From the NCBI GenBank assembly GCA_030603495.1, contig JAUVXR010000004.1, positions 1-64,000 on the forward strand: a stretch of DNA of 64,000 bases. The letters run 5' to 3'. How positions within the stretch are numbered: the stretch's first letter is position 1; each line of letters begins with the position of its first letter. A program made the translations under genes and the position numbers. This document shows, in pieces, positions 30,626-41,517 of the stretch. Below the pieces are notes generated by a model that did no database searches, was not told where the DNA came from, and was given only the letters and a program-made list of their open reading frames with translations. The DNA is from a bacterium (GTDB lineage: Bacteria; Armatimonadota; Zipacnadia; Zipacnadales; Zipacnadaceae).

Positions 30626-30960
30626 CTCTTCCTTCCTTGATTATGCCTCATCAGACCAAATTGGCGAACCCAGTGGGACATCCATGCCTCTGCCAGCTCG
30701 ACCCTGGAGGCGAGCCGCTTCGCACCCCAAGAGGACGCCCTCGCTTGGCCTACGGCCCAGGGATAAGCGTGCTCGGCCCCGCCAGCGGCCTCAGTAACAG
30801 TGGCCCAGTATTGTATTCCTCCAAGCTACGCCGGACCCGCTTATCAGACGTTCGCTTCGCCACCCGCAACAGCTCCACAGGTCCCAACTGTTGGCGCCGG
30901 GGGCCCCCCTGTGGTTGACTCTCGAGCTTCTTCAGTACGTCCCGGTGGGCGGCACAACGG

Positions 30961-31497
30961 CTACTGTTCGTCTTGGTCGACCGGGATGGTAAGCTTCACT
31001 CGCGGTCCCGCCTTGAACACTACTCCTGCCGGCCACATCGGCTCGGGGACTTCCTTGAGCGCGGGGATGCACTGTTCATAGGGAACCTTCCAGGAATTCT
31101 CACCTGCCCGGCCGTATGCAGTGCCTTCAAACACGTATACTGGCTGCAGGAACTCCTGCGACTGCACCGCCGATTTGCTGAAGTAAGCCACCGATTTGTC
31201 CGCAATGACAATGCGGCCGGGTATAGTGAGGGTCAGGGTCGTAAGCGCCCCGCTTGCCTACCAAGGTTGCACGTCGTCAAACCCTTTTGGGACATGAGGG
31301 GACTTCACAACAAGGTGTACTCTGGCCCCCCGCCCCGATTCGTTCACCTCCTTTACTGGATAGCGTAGGGCTATACTAACATCTTCGTTACTGACCTTCG
31401 CCGTTGGACCTCCTTTCTCCTGCTCAGAACTTGACGGGATCGGTCGTGGTAGCTGTTGACCAGGCGTGCGTTGGTAAGCTGTTTCCATGTATGCCAC
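30961..31497 (-). pseudogene. Secreted/hypothetical protein interrupted by an in-frame TAG
   Basis: ORFs 31258..31497 and 30961..31191 share a frame; translation reads ...VPKGFDDVQPW*ASGALTTLTLTIPGRIVIADKSVAYFSKSAVQSQEFLQPVYVFEGTAYG... Confidence 0.45.
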
Positions 31498-31841
31498 CAG
31501 TTGTCATGACTGAGCTGCCCCCATTAGTAGTACCAGTTGTTATGTTGCCGTCCGCGCGCCAGACAGCGCGAATGATGAGACGTAGAGTACTGTTCGCCGC
31601 AAACGCGGGAAACTCCTTCTTGTTGGCACTTCCTGATGGCTCAACGCTACGGGGGCTACAGACTCAGCTTGATATTGGCTGACACTCCCACACCGCCGAC
31701 GCCACATACACTTCGGGGGTACGCTTTCCTATCCTCGGACGCGGACGATGTTCGACGAACGCCAGCAACTCCTATCCTTTGTCGACCTCGTGCCCAAATA
31801 GGGCGCCACCCTACACTCCTGCGAAAGCTTCCAAAGGTCAG

Positions 31842-32807
31842 TTACTGTTGTGTTTCCCAATATATCACCTGCGACCGACGGCCCGGAACTCTCCACTTGA
31901 TCTCACCATAGAAGAACGATAGCCAATCGTAGAGGATGTGAGTGTTCTCCTTTATCTGCCAACGATACGGGAGAGGCACGTCCGCGCAGTGTTGATGAAT
32001 CCACTCGTTGACCTCACCAAATCGCATTTCCTGTCGAGCCCGTATCTGTCCCACTATAGATTGTACGAAGGGTTGCGCACAAAAGCGTTCTTTCAGTAAC
32101 ACACGAAAACTCTCCGAGCTTGTGCTCTCGTCTATGCCATACAGGGCCAAGTCGTGAATGGCCCTTCGAATAATCTCCGGCTCATACTCGCTCTGCCTGT
32201 CCGATACAAAATACTTCTCAAGCTGAAGGGGGTTTGTGGTAGCTGGCAAAGCATTGACAGAGAAGCTCTTCCGCGAATGCTCAAACGGCCCGATCTGTGG
32301 GCGCTGCTCCTGAGGCTTATCATTTTCGTGTAGGAACTGGCTCGCCTGCTCAAAGATACCGTCATCGACAAGGATGCTACCGTCGATGATGTGGAACACC
32401 TGTGCCCAATCGTGCGGAGTCAACAAGGACCAGCAGCCGACCTCAATGTTCTGGATCGGCCCGTATCCTAGTCCCGCGTTTGTCACATTGGCGCTGCCGA
32501 CAAAACACTCATTTGATGCAAACACCATCAGCTTGAGATGTATCCGGTCGTTAACATACAAAGGAATACGGCGCGCACTCAATTCCTCATATATACTGAG
32601 ATCGGATACCTTAGATAGGATATCTTCTGACCGCCACCTCGTTACAATCTTGAGCTGTCCAGTATGCTTGCACCCGTCTAGGAGCCGGACGAGACTCCCC
32701 CGCTGAATGAATGGCACGATCAGCAGCAAACAGTCATCGTGGGCCAATACCTCTTCCACAGCCGAGCCCACGGGTTGCCACACAAGCGGATAACTATCGT
32801 CGGGCAT
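31842..32807 (-). CDS. PLD-family (single HKD) nuclease-like protein, putative defence effector
   Basis: RIHLKLMVFASNECFVGSANVTNAGLG (HxK...GSxN); 6 nt downstream of the GHKL gene. Confidence 0.82.
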   Translation of the reverse strand: MPDDSYPLVWQPVGSAVEEVLAHDDCLLLIVPFIQRGSLVRLLDGCKHTGQLKIVTRWRSEDILSKVSDLSIYEELSARRIPLYVNDRIHLKLMVFASNECFVGSANVTNAGLGYGPIQNIEVGCWSLLTPHDWAQVFHIIDGSILVDDGIFEQASQFLHENDKPQEQRPQIGPFEHSRKSFSVNALPATTNPLQLEKYFVSDRQSEYEPEIIRRAIHDLALYGIDESTSSESFRVLLKERFCAQPFVQSIVGQIRARQEMRFGEVNEWIHQHCADVPLPYRWQIKENTHILYDWLSFFYGEIKWRVPGRRSQVIYWETQQ

Positions 32808-32813
32808 CGGGGA

Positions 32814-34604
32814 CTATTCCTCTGATTCCTGCAGAAAATCACGTGCTATCCGACCCCAGTCACTTCGTATATCTTCAAGCTGCTGCCGAAGCGGGTCTCC
32901 CGCTACATCTTCTAGCCGAGCCCAAGCGGTAAGCAGCAACTTGAGCGCAGTAAGGGCTGGAGTGTCATCATCCTGATCCTTAAGGATATCGAACAAATGC
33001 TCGCTTGCAGGATGCCGCGAATTGATCAGGATAATGAGAATGCCTCCTCTTGACCGAATATCAAAAAACGCGAAACCCGGAACGGGGGCGTCTTGAAACA
33101 AGAACTTCGTGTTTCGCTTCACGTATTCAACAGCGATTTCCTTAGCATCCCTTTCATCCACCCCCTCGGCAATCAACTCCACGGCCAATTCCTTCTCTCG
33201 TTCCTTTTTCGGCAGCTTCTCGTCTTGGTCACTATTGCTTTCCTCCCCAGTTTGCTCACGACGCCGCTTGGTGGCCTTTGTTGCTATATCCTCAGCCGAA
33301 CCAGGAGGAGGAGCAACGCCCCCACTACGCGCCCCTTCCCGTAGCCGCTTGATCTGTTCTCGCATCGTGCGCAGTGTCTTCGTGATCTCTTGCGAGACCT
33401 CGTAAATCACTAGCCGCGGATCACTTGATTCACGTAGCATCTCCCGATACTCCCCGGGCGTCAAACCTTCCATTTTGGCATCCTCATCGAGATCGCATTG
33501 CCCAAAAGCCGTGGCCGCCTGCTTGTTGTTTGTGACGCCAAAGATGTTGTCCAGTTCCGGACCGAATTGCACTTCTACACCCCACCACCTCTCTACCGGA
33601 TCATAACGAATGTCGAAAGTATTGTTCATCTCTATTTCGCGACTTGCCCTAACAATTGAGACGCCTATATTCCTATTGGTGTGCTTCCCAATTGGATCAC
33701 TCCCACCGCGTTCGCGGGCCTCTTTGGTAGATATCGAAAAACGCAAAACCACCTTGTGTGTATCACTGTTTGTGCTGACCTCTAAATCGTACTCCGTGAA
33801 CAAATCAAACGCTGCTTTTTCATCAAACGGAGGCGGAGCGCATGTTCCTGTCATGACGTATAGTGGATCGTTCGGTAGAACATCGCGATCAATCTTGTTT
33901 GTGGTCTGTCCAGCAGATCCCTCAAAAGACGAAAGGCGGATTCTAGCTTTCCCGCCTTTAAGGAAATAGCGGTACATGCGTCCGACGAGCAATTCAGCAT
34001 TGTTCAAGAAGGCAGTGCTAGTCTTCCATCGTATTCGATCAATGGTCGACCACACAACCAGCGTTCCATGCTCCCCAATATCGTCCCTTACCAATTTCCG
34101 CCACTCGTCAGGAATCTCAGATGCCTGAGGCTCCGGAACGCTTCTCAACGTGCCCGCAAGTACCTCGTCAATATCAAGGTAGGTATGCAGGCACTCGGAA
34201 TTCTGCCAAGACCAGACATCGACGCGTCGGCATTGAGAAATAGAAGCATTGGGAAGGCCCATGCCGAATTTGCCGATGCCATATTGGGTCTCAGCCTGCA
34301 GATGAGTTCCGTTTCCAAACTGGAGGGCCATCCGAAGGGTATCAGCATCCATTCCAGAAGCATTATCATACACGGCAATCTTGCTGATGAACTGACGACG
34401 ACGTTCTGTCACAATGTCAACGGCATCTACGCAGAGAAGCTCAACCTCCGTGCATTCATTGACGTCGCGGCCAGCCTGGATGCTGTTGTCAACAAGCTCA
34501 GCTATCGCGTGCGCCGTATCGCGGTAGCCAGAGTCCCGCATCGACCTAATCGCTAGATGAGGCGGCAGGATCTCGTAATCGCCTGTCGAGTTCTGTGCTG
34601 TCAT
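32814..34604 (-). CDS. GHKL (HSP90/MutL/MORC-like) ATPase, putative defence protein
   Basis: AIAELVDNSIQAG (N box), VYDNASGMD (G1), YGIGKFGMGLPNASIS (G2); start chosen at RBS-spaced ATG 34604. Confidence 0.88.
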   Translation of the reverse strand: MTAQNSTGDYEILPPHLAIRSMRDSGYRDTAHAIAELVDNSIQAGRDVNECTEVELLCVDAVDIVTERRRQFISKIAVYDNASGMDADTLRMALQFGNGTHLQAETQYGIGKFGMGLPNASISQCRRVDVWSWQNSECLHTYLDIDEVLAGTLRSVPEPQASEIPDEWRKLVRDDIGEHGTLVVWSTIDRIRWKTSTAFLNNAELLVGRMYRYFLKGGKARIRLSSFEGSAGQTTNKIDRDVLPNDPLYVMTGTCAPPPFDEKAAFDLFTEYDLEVSTNSDTHKVVLRFSISTKEARERGGSDPIGKHTNRNIGVSIVRASREIEMNNTFDIRYDPVERWWGVEVQFGPELDNIFGVTNNKQAATAFGQCDLDEDAKMEGLTPGEYREMLRESSDPRLVIYEVSQEITKTLRTMREQIKRLREGARSGGVAPPPGSAEDIATKATKRRREQTGEESNSDQDEKLPKKEREKELAVELIAEGVDERDAKEIAVEYVKRNTKFLFQDAPVPGFAFFDIRSRGGILIILINSRHPASEHLFDILKDQDDDTPALTALKLLLTAWARLEDVAGDPLRQQLEDIRSDWGRIARDFLQESEE

Positions 34605-34785
34605 TTCCATGTCTCCTTCTTGTTGCCCTGATTCTCTCGACTCGTACTGTACTGCACCCAGCATGGACACAGTCTTAGCATTAGGCAGTGGCTTGTGTCA
34701 ATACACGGTCCCGCTGCTGGGATAGCGCCAGCACCCAACGTGCAGGTTCTTTGTCTTGTCTCCAAGACAGTCAGAGGCAAGTTAG

Positions 34786-36405
34786 TCATTCCCATATCTC
34801 ATCCCAATAGTTGAACGCCTCGGCAATGCTTCGAAAACCAGGTAATTGATCCACAACCGTGACAACCTTGCACGTTTCGTTGCCACCAGCCTTCGGGCCT
34901 CGTGCGGCCCGGCCAACCATTTGACTGTAAAGGACAACAGACTTCGTGGGTCGTGCAATCACTGCACAGCAGGTTCTTGGCGCGTCAAATCCCATTGTTA
35001 GCACACCATAATTACAGAGGATTTGGATGCCGCCCGGTTTTTTGTAGTGCGCAATAAGTTGCCGTCGCCTCGCAGGGGGCGTATTGCCAGTTACAGCCGC
35101 AGCGCGGAGTCCTTTGGCTGCCAATATACTCGCAAGCAATACTGCGTGCTCAACAGAACACGCAAACACGATTATCTTCCCTTCCGTTCTTGCCTCTTCA
35201 AGCAAGCGGGTAACGATGAGGAAGTTGCGTTTATGATCTTGTCCGAGGCGAGCGATGATCCAATCTGGAAGCTCCAGTTCTGTGCGAAGTCGACTAATCT
35301 CCTCGCTCGTGAGAACCAAGTCCTCCCCGGGCGCATAGCGGATGTAGTCGTACTCGACCTTTGCCAAATACCCTTGATCCTGTAGATAATCCACTGGACT
35401 GTCGTAGCCATCTACCTTCAGCGTGACCTTCTGTCGTTTAAAGAACTGTGCCAACTCCATGTCTTGATGAGCGTCGAGCAAACTTCGCCCTGGAGTAGCC
35501 GATAGTCCAAGAATGCCCGTTCTAGGATCTACCGCCAGGAGATTGAGCAGGTGCTGGTATGTCGGAGCAACGGCTTGATGGGCTTCATCCATTACCACCA
35601 ATGTTACTCGGCGGGCTAGTTGCAGGAATACTTCCTGCTCCGACAAACTTCTTCTGTATAGAAGCTGCAATCCTCCAACGAGAAAACCACCGGAGATTTC
35701 TTTGAGATCCGACCGATACTGGCCAAAGGCGCGATGCACAGATACGGAACGGTTGCCAAGGATACCCCATGCTCTTTCGAACTCCTCAGCAGCTTGCTCG
35801 CAGAGCTCTTCACTGTGTGCCAACCACACCACTACTTCACTCTCACCGAGCCGGTCACGCAGTAGATGAGATATGACATTCATCGCCGTCCTAGTCTTCC
35901 CTGCGCCCGTCGGCATGTGAAGGAGAACTCTCGGCCGCATCTCTTCACTGAGGAAAGAGATCATTTCACGACATGCCTGTATTTGATGGGTAAAGAGACT
36001 GTAATCCGGCACAATCTGGACCGAAGACGGCTTCGCAGTTCCATCGCCACGGTCTTCAGGAAGACTGCACCCAAAAAAAGCAAAAATGACTTCGCACACA
36101 ACACTGCCTTTGGGAATCGGGATGTTTCGGATCGACTCCCAAGGATTATCCGCAGGAGAAAGACCGAGAAGTCTGGCTAGCCTCTCGGCATCCTTCCGGG
36201 ACAACGCATCAGTAATATCACAGCGGCGTCGTTTGTCCAGAAGAAGATCCTCTGGACCGATCTGTTCTATGACCAGTTCCGCGAGCTGGGAGGGCTGAAG
36301 GTGCTTGAGCCCGAGAAGCTCCAAAAGAGTCACTGTGCTCTCGCCCATCAATCTGGCAAGTTCAGCAGCTCCAAGGCGCGCTAATGTCTTTGACAGTTTC
36401 GTCAC
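34786..36405 (-). CDS. SF2 DEAH-box helicase (type I/III restriction R-subunit-like)
   Basis: LLHMPTGAGKTRTAMNVI, VVMDEAHQAVAPTYQHLL, LGLSATPGR, YSQMVGRAARGPKAGG. Confidence 0.92.
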   Translation of the reverse strand: MTKLSKTLARLGAAELARLMGESTVTLLELLGLKHLQPSQLAELVIEQIGPEDLLLDKRRRCDITDALSRKDAERLARLLGLSPADNPWESIRNIPIPKGSVVCEVIFAFFGCSLPEDRGDGTAKPSSVQIVPDYSLFTHQIQACREMISFLSEEMRPRVLLHMPTGAGKTRTAMNVISHLLRDRLGESEVVVWLAHSEELCEQAAEEFERAWGILGNRSVSVHRAFGQYRSDLKEISGGFLVGGLQLLYRRSLSEQEVFLQLARRVTLVVMDEAHQAVAPTYQHLLNLLAVDPRTGILGLSATPGRSLLDAHQDMELAQFFKRQKVTLKVDGYDSPVDYLQDQGYLAKVEYDYIRYAPGEDLVLTSEEISRLRTELELPDWIIARLGQDHKRNFLIVTRLLEEARTEGKIIVFACSVEHAVLLASILAAKGLRAAAVTGNTPPARRRQLIAHYKKPGGIQILCNYGVLTMGFDAPRTCCAVIARPTKSVVLYSQMVGRAARGPKAGGNETCKVVTVVDQLPGFRSIAEAFNYWDEIWE

Positions 36406-36471
36406 GCGTTGTCCCTGTAACAGCCCGAGTTATGCTTATCCAATGGGCAAAGCATCGTGTCCTCTACAGTA

Positions 36472-37284
36472 TCAGAGATGGCAGATGGCGCAGCCTTCGA
36501 TTTCATCCATCGACGGGACTTCGTGTCGAGGCATGCTAGTTATATCATCAAGGGTCCGCCCGTCTTTCCAGGTGAACCGCTTGCCGTTCAACTCTGTCTC
36601 GTATTCCTTGGCTTTCTCAAATAGGTCTGGATGGCGTTCCCGTAGGCCTTGCCATTCCCCAATTTGCTGATAGAAACAGAAGTAACATCCAGACCGTGAT
36701 CTCCACTCGTAGTATTTCGGAAGGCCAAGCCCGGATTCCTCGAGGATGCGTTTCACGTCCGCAAGCTGGATACCATCATCCTTGAAGGGGTATACCGGCA
36801 CAATGTTAGGGCGCTCAGACAGCTTGGGAGGTTTCTTCGGCTTGTAGCCATCTCTGTCCTCATCAGCTCGTATGCCAATGTAATTGAAGGTATTGTGTTC
36901 ACCGACATAACGCTCAAACGGAGCAATCTTAAGAACCCTTGTGCACCAGCGGCTTCGCGGACTAGGCAAGAAACCGCCATAGACCTCTCGCAGCCAAATG
37001 TCGAAGGGGTTTCGGCCAGGCTTGGCTTGAATCTGTAAGGTCTCGAGAGCAGTGAGACGCGTGACCTGCACCCCTAGCAAACCCTCCAGTCGCTTGATAT
37101 ACTCATATGTTTCCGGCAATTCACAGCCGGTGTCACAAAAAACGTATTCAGTCGGAAGTTCTGGATAGTTCTGCCTAAGGTAGATGGCGAGTGCGGCAGA
37201 GTCCTTTCCTCCAGAAACGCTCACAATATGCTTGATCTCCGGCTGCTCTGTAATCACAGCAAGTGCTTCTTTAAGTGTGGTCAT
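36472..37284 (-). CDS. sspD: PAPS-reductase-family/ATP-pyrophosphatase, SspD/DndC-like
   Basis: PP-loop SVSGGKDSAALAIYL; Cys positions SRWCTR, SGCYFCFYQQ, GCAIC; overlaps the sspC-like stop. Confidence 0.75.
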   Translation of the reverse strand: MTTLKEALAVITEQPEIKHIVSVSGGKDSAALAIYLRQNYPELPTEYVFCDTGCELPETYEYIKRLEGLLGVQVTRLTALETLQIQAKPGRNPFDIWLREVYGGFLPSPRSRWCTRVLKIAPFERYVGEHNTFNYIGIRADEDRDGYKPKKPPKLSERPNIVPVYPFKDDGIQLADVKRILEESGLGLPKYYEWRSRSGCYFCFYQQIGEWQGLRERHPDLFEKAKEYETELNGKRFTWKDGRTLDDITSMPRHEVPSMDEIEGCAICHL

Positions 37285-40200
37285 TATTGCTACCTTTCAT
37301 GATCTTCTGCAGGATCATGATAGACTTGTGCGAGCCGACCAAGTCAGCAAGCTGTCCGTAGAAATGCCCGATTCGCTCAGTAACAAATTGTGCCAACCCC
37401 TCGCGAATCTCCTGTGACTCGCTCAGGTCAAGAACATCCGTGCTATTGCTGAGGACGGCAGTTTCGATCCTGTGAGTGAGCTCCTGAATCTTGTTCTCAA
37501 ACTCAATGGCCGTGCTATCATCCCAGTCCTCCGTAGAACGGCCGACAAGCAATAACGCAAGAGAATTCACAAAAATGACCTCATCCTCATAGGCCATCTT
37601 CATTCGAGACAACAACCCACGGGCTATGCTTGGCAAGCGGGTTGAAGTAATTGATTCTGGAAAATAACTCGCCCACTGCTTCGCTGTCTTTTGTATGCTA
37701 GGCATCCGATCTGCTTGGTCGCGTGACAACGCCTGGTAGATCGAATCACAGGCCTTCCGCACGTATGTGTGCGACACGCTCTCGATCTCGTCCTTTAATG
37801 GTTCAATCACTTTCCGCGCCTGTCCGTTGTGTCGATAGTCGAACCCACATGAAGAGGGCAACGCTTGCAGAAGGAATGCGAGAGGGTCAGATGTACGTGA
37901 GTCTCTGAGGAGCCGTTGAAACTCACGCGCTTCCGGCGACAATGATTCAGCTGAGAGCGAAGCCTTGGGTAGTTGGAATAGCCAACTCTGGATCGCATCA
38001 TAGGTCGCGCGGACGGCATCTGTATCTGAATCCACTCGTTGCCGTCCAAGGAAAATACTGCGTATTTCTCCGAAGTATGAGTCGATGTGCTCGTCAAGCT
38101 CGATAACCACAAGCTCATATTCATCTGGATGCCTACACACGTCTTCAATCACAGTCGGCAATATGTCTGTGATATATTCCTGATTGCGGCAGAGTGATAC
38201 GGCCTTTGCGAAGGCTTTCAGCCCTGCCCCAAAAAATATTGGCAGTAGGCCTCTCCGAATGCCGTACGGCGGCAACATGAGCGTCTTGAAAAGTTCGGAT
38301 GGCTTTTTGGGGTCACCGGAAGGAATTTCAAAGAACTCTCGAAGCACGCCCCAGATACTCTTGAGGCCAATATCATCACCTAAGCTGCTTGTCTTGCCTG
38401 AGCAATATCCGTAATCACCCGATGCTTCCTCGCGATAAAGGCCAGTATTGCACAAGATAGTCCTGAACATGGACGCATCAGGTGTTGTTGCTTTGAGACC
38501 CAAGTCACAGGTTCCGTGCCTCTCCAGAATGCCCATAAGCAGCTTCTTACGGGAGTTCACAATCGTACCGCTAGGTTTATGGCGGTTGATGAGCTCGTTG
38601 TGGATACGAGGAGTATTGGAGAATACATCGAGAGTTATCCGCGATAACTCTCGACGCATATCGCTAGGGCTCTCTATAGCCAACTGCTCCCCTTGGTGGA
38701 ACCAGCAGGGCCCGTCCGCCATCGGTCTTAGTAGTTTGTCGAGTGTCGCTTGGAGATTGCCCCGCGCATCGTCCAGCATTTGCTGAATCTCTGGCAACAC
38801 AAGCGGGTCTTCGCCGGTGATATCCGAGTTATGTTGCATGTTGGACAGGCACCAGACTTCCAGGGCTGCCTCACGCAGGTTGAGGGGAGTGCTCGGGATG
38901 GCAGTAACGATTTGGGGATTATGTATGTGATTCTCTGCGGCCTCCCTCGCATCACAGAGCTCCTCGCCTGTTTCTGCGACTAGATGGATGATTTTCCCAT
39001 CACAGCCAATATCAACACCAGTCAACTGATTCCCGTTGCCCAAGCCTGCAAAGTCATCGGCTGTTATGTAAACGCCGGACCAGTAACGATTCACGCCATG
39101 AACCGTGTTGTATTCGATAGGCTTCCATGCCTCGGGCCTCGCCTCCTTGTTCAAGAACGCCAAGACATCGAAGACAGCACGATGACGTGCCTTCTCGTCG
39201 GCGAGACGACCTCGAAGGTCCACATCAGTTCCGTGCCAAACGGCAACTTCCTGGCTATGTGTTCGATACAGTAGTAGCTTTTCATTGATAAGCTGCGAGA
39301 CGGCTACGTTCCAAGGTTTGCTCCCCCCGTAACCCTGAACCGACCATATCAGTGTAGACTTCTCAACACGAGAGCGCTCCCCTTTGGTGCCCATGCCAAG
39401 CAGGCAGGCTGTCTTTAGAACGTTAATACACCGTTCGTCCCCGCCCGTCTTCGTTATGGCACTTTCGGTTTCGAGCCACTGCTTGTGTGTGCCGCCAATT
39501 GCTGTATCCCCACGCATCGACGGAGCGAAGTAGTCGTAGAGATCAGAAACGCCGAACCCATCGCCCAGCATAGTCGCATACAGGAAGGTGAACAATGTGC
39601 GTTCATTCTGTGCAACACGGGCCGATACCCGTGGAAGAAGGTACACTGCTGCTGGATCGGCGGGAAATGTACGTTTGAACAACGAGGCAAGATCGTCAAG
39701 CGTGAAGTCAGCGAAGAGGCCATGCTTGTTCTTGGCAGTCCTCGCAAGTAACCGAAGCACATTCTTGGTCGGCAGGTTAACAGACCCACGGTTTGACTCA
39801 ATGATTTCCGCAAGCAATCGGTATGTTTCCTTACTATCGTCGACATACTGAATCACCTCAAATCGGCCGGATATCTTTTGCCATTCTGCTCTAACGGCCT
39901 GCGTCATCTGTTGAGCGTAATGCAGCATGCTCTGATGCAGTGTCAACCCAAGTGTGACCGGTAAATCACGCGAACGGGACGCGTACTCCGCTATGACTTG
40001 GATATCCGATAGCTCAGCCGCGCGACCGTCTGATAATAGCGTCTCTAAGTGACGCCCCGATTCGTCCCAAAGGATGCAAATCTGGTCGAGACCCGCTTTG
40101 CCACATGTTTTCTTTAGTTGATGAAGGAAGGCCACCGCGTCCTCAATGGTGGAGACTTGCATATTCTGAAGCGATCTGCTCTGTCGCCCTAGCTTGTTGC

Positions 40201-40627
40201 GGGTCACGGCAGCCATAGCAGCATCACGCAATGCCTGCGCTAGGTTACCTTGGAAACCATGCAACGCCAGGACAATTCCCCGTTTCCTAGACCGTCTTCT
40301 CGCCAATAGCATCTTGCGTAAGCCTGGGCTCACTGCCTCAACGCGCTTCTCGATTGCCGAAAGCACGGTTTGTGCGTTAGGTCTGTTTTCGATAACTTGG
40401 AGTAAATAAGTGAGTGTCAGCGATTTTCCGGAGCCGTAGGGTGCCACGACCAGGAAGGATCGCTCCTTGGTGTGACCAAGGAGTCCGCGAACAAGAGGGA
40501 CGCTCTTTGTTGTTGGCCTGTAATGAGCAATACGCTCCGGCTCATCGGCATCGAAGCAAAGGTTGATCGAGCGCAGGAACGCTTCGGTATCAAGATTTCC
40601 TGTCATGGACAGTTTACGCTTTGGCAT
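37271..40627 (-). CDS. sspC: Large P-loop ATPase, SspC-like
   Basis: Walker A VVAPYGSGKS, Walker B-like ICILWDESG; 1118 aa; TAATG overlap with the upstream DUF4007 gene. Confidence 0.65.
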   Translation of the reverse strand: MPKRKLSMTGNLDTEAFLRSINLCFDADEPERIAHYRPTTKSVPLVRGLLGHTKERSFLVVAPYGSGKSLTLTYLLQVIENRPNAQTVLSAIEKRVEAVSPGLRKMLLARRRSRKRGIVLALHGFQGNLAQALRDAAMAAVTRNKLGRQSRSLQNMQVSTIEDAVAFLHQLKKTCGKAGLDQICILWDESGRHLETLLSDGRAAELSDIQVIAEYASRSRDLPVTLGLTLHQSMLHYAQQMTQAVRAEWQKISGRFEVIQYVDDSKETYRLLAEIIESNRGSVNLPTKNVLRLLARTAKNKHGLFADFTLDDLASLFKRTFPADPAAVYLLPRVSARVAQNERTLFTFLYATMLGDGFGVSDLYDYFAPSMRGDTAIGGTHKQWLETESAITKTGGDERCINVLKTACLLGMGTKGERSRVEKSTLIWSVQGYGGSKPWNVAVSQLINEKLLLYRTHSQEVAVWHGTDVDLRGRLADEKARHRAVFDVLAFLNKEARPEAWKPIEYNTVHGVNRYWSGVYITADDFAGLGNGNQLTGVDIGCDGKIIHLVAETGEELCDAREAAENHIHNPQIVTAIPSTPLNLREAALEVWCLSNMQHNSDITGEDPLVLPEIQQMLDDARGNLQATLDKLLRPMADGPCWFHQGEQLAIESPSDMRRELSRITLDVFSNTPRIHNELINRHKPSGTIVNSRKKLLMGILERHGTCDLGLKATTPDASMFRTILCNTGLYREEASGDYGYCSGKTSSLGDDIGLKSIWGVLREFFEIPSGDPKKPSELFKTLMLPPYGIRRGLLPIFFGAGLKAFAKAVSLCRNQEYITDILPTVIEDVCRHPDEYELVVIELDEHIDSYFGEIRSIFLGRQRVDSDTDAVRATYDAIQSWLFQLPKASLSAESLSPEAREFQRLLRDSRTSDPLAFLLQALPSSCGFDYRHNGQARKVIEPLKDEIESVSHTYVRKACDSIYQALSRDQADRMPSIQKTAKQWASYFPESITSTRLPSIARGLLSRMKMAYEDEVIFVNSLALLLVGRSTEDWDDSTAIEFENKIQELTHRIETAVLSNSTDVLDLSESQEIREGLAQFVTERIGHFYGQLADLVGSHKSIMILQKIMKGSNNDHT

Positions 40628-41502
40628 TACCGTCCCTTCCTTCGGCTGCGGTAATACTCAGCGACCCACTCAAGCGGTTTCCACTGTGGGACAGCTATCG
40701 CTCTCTGCCCAGCATGGCCCCGAATGCGAATATTGTCGCAATCTTTCATGAGTTCGACAAGCATCTCATACAATGATTCGCTGGTCAGTACGAAAGCACG
40801 ACCAGGCCCGCCCGGCTCACGCATCAGCCGTTGGATGGCAATGTCACCTTGACCCGCATCAGGAAACGCCCTTGCTACACAGTATCCAAACACACTAGGT
40901 GGTATGTTTTTCGGTGCGTGATGCAGTTGGTAATACCCCGATGATCGATAGTAGCTCATGAGTCCAAGTTCGCGGAACGGGCAATCTCTAACATCCTCTG
41001 GATCAGTGTTTTCTGTCGGGATCTGTCGAGAGTAGCTTGACAGCAAACAAGCCACATCGCGCTCAAGGGTGTTTATGCTGGGGACTCGCCCGTTACCTAG
41101 TTGGATGTAATGCCGGAGGTTCTCCGCTACGACTGCACGGTCAAATCGTTCGAGGTTGAACGAGTTAAAGAACCAATACCACGTATCTGCGTATGGAGGA
41201 TGGCTGATCAAATTGGTGTGAAGCAACCACCATGTGCCTGTATCGACGAAGTACCGATCATGCTTAAACACGGTATCCGCAAAATCCGTCTGCAGGAGAT
41301 GGCCTCTCTGGTCCGGGTGCGCTGCGGCTAGACCGGTAGCCTGCAGCCAGTGGCGAATTGACTTCGCCATGTTCGAACCGACACCAAGGAAGTCGGCAGC
41401 ATGCTCGTGGAACAGCTTATCGGGCTCTTCGATAAGCATTTGAAGGCCTTTGTGCAGCCAGCCTTCTCTTACCGAAAATGTTTCGTGGCCTGAGAATCGC
41501 AT
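40627..41502 (-). CDS. sspB: DUF4007 protein, SspB-like
   Basis: MRFSGHETFSVREGWLHKGLQML is the canonical DUF4007 opening; operon position between desulfurase and ATPase. Confidence 0.75.
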   Translation of the reverse strand: MRFSGHETFSVREGWLHKGLQMLIEEPDKLFHEHAADFLGVGSNMAKSIRHWLQATGLAAAHPDQRGHLLQTDFADTVFKHDRYFVDTGTWWLLHTNLISHPPYADTWYWFFNSFNLERFDRAVVAENLRHYIQLGNGRVPSINTLERDVACLLSSYSRQIPTENTDPEDVRDCPFRELGLMSYYRSSGYYQLHHAPKNIPPSVFGYCVARAFPDAGQGDIAIQRLMREPGGPGRAFVLTSESLYEMLVELMKDCDNIRIRGHAGQRAIAVPQWKPLEWVAEYYRSRRKGR

Positions 41503-41517
41503 TCTATCTCCAGTTGA

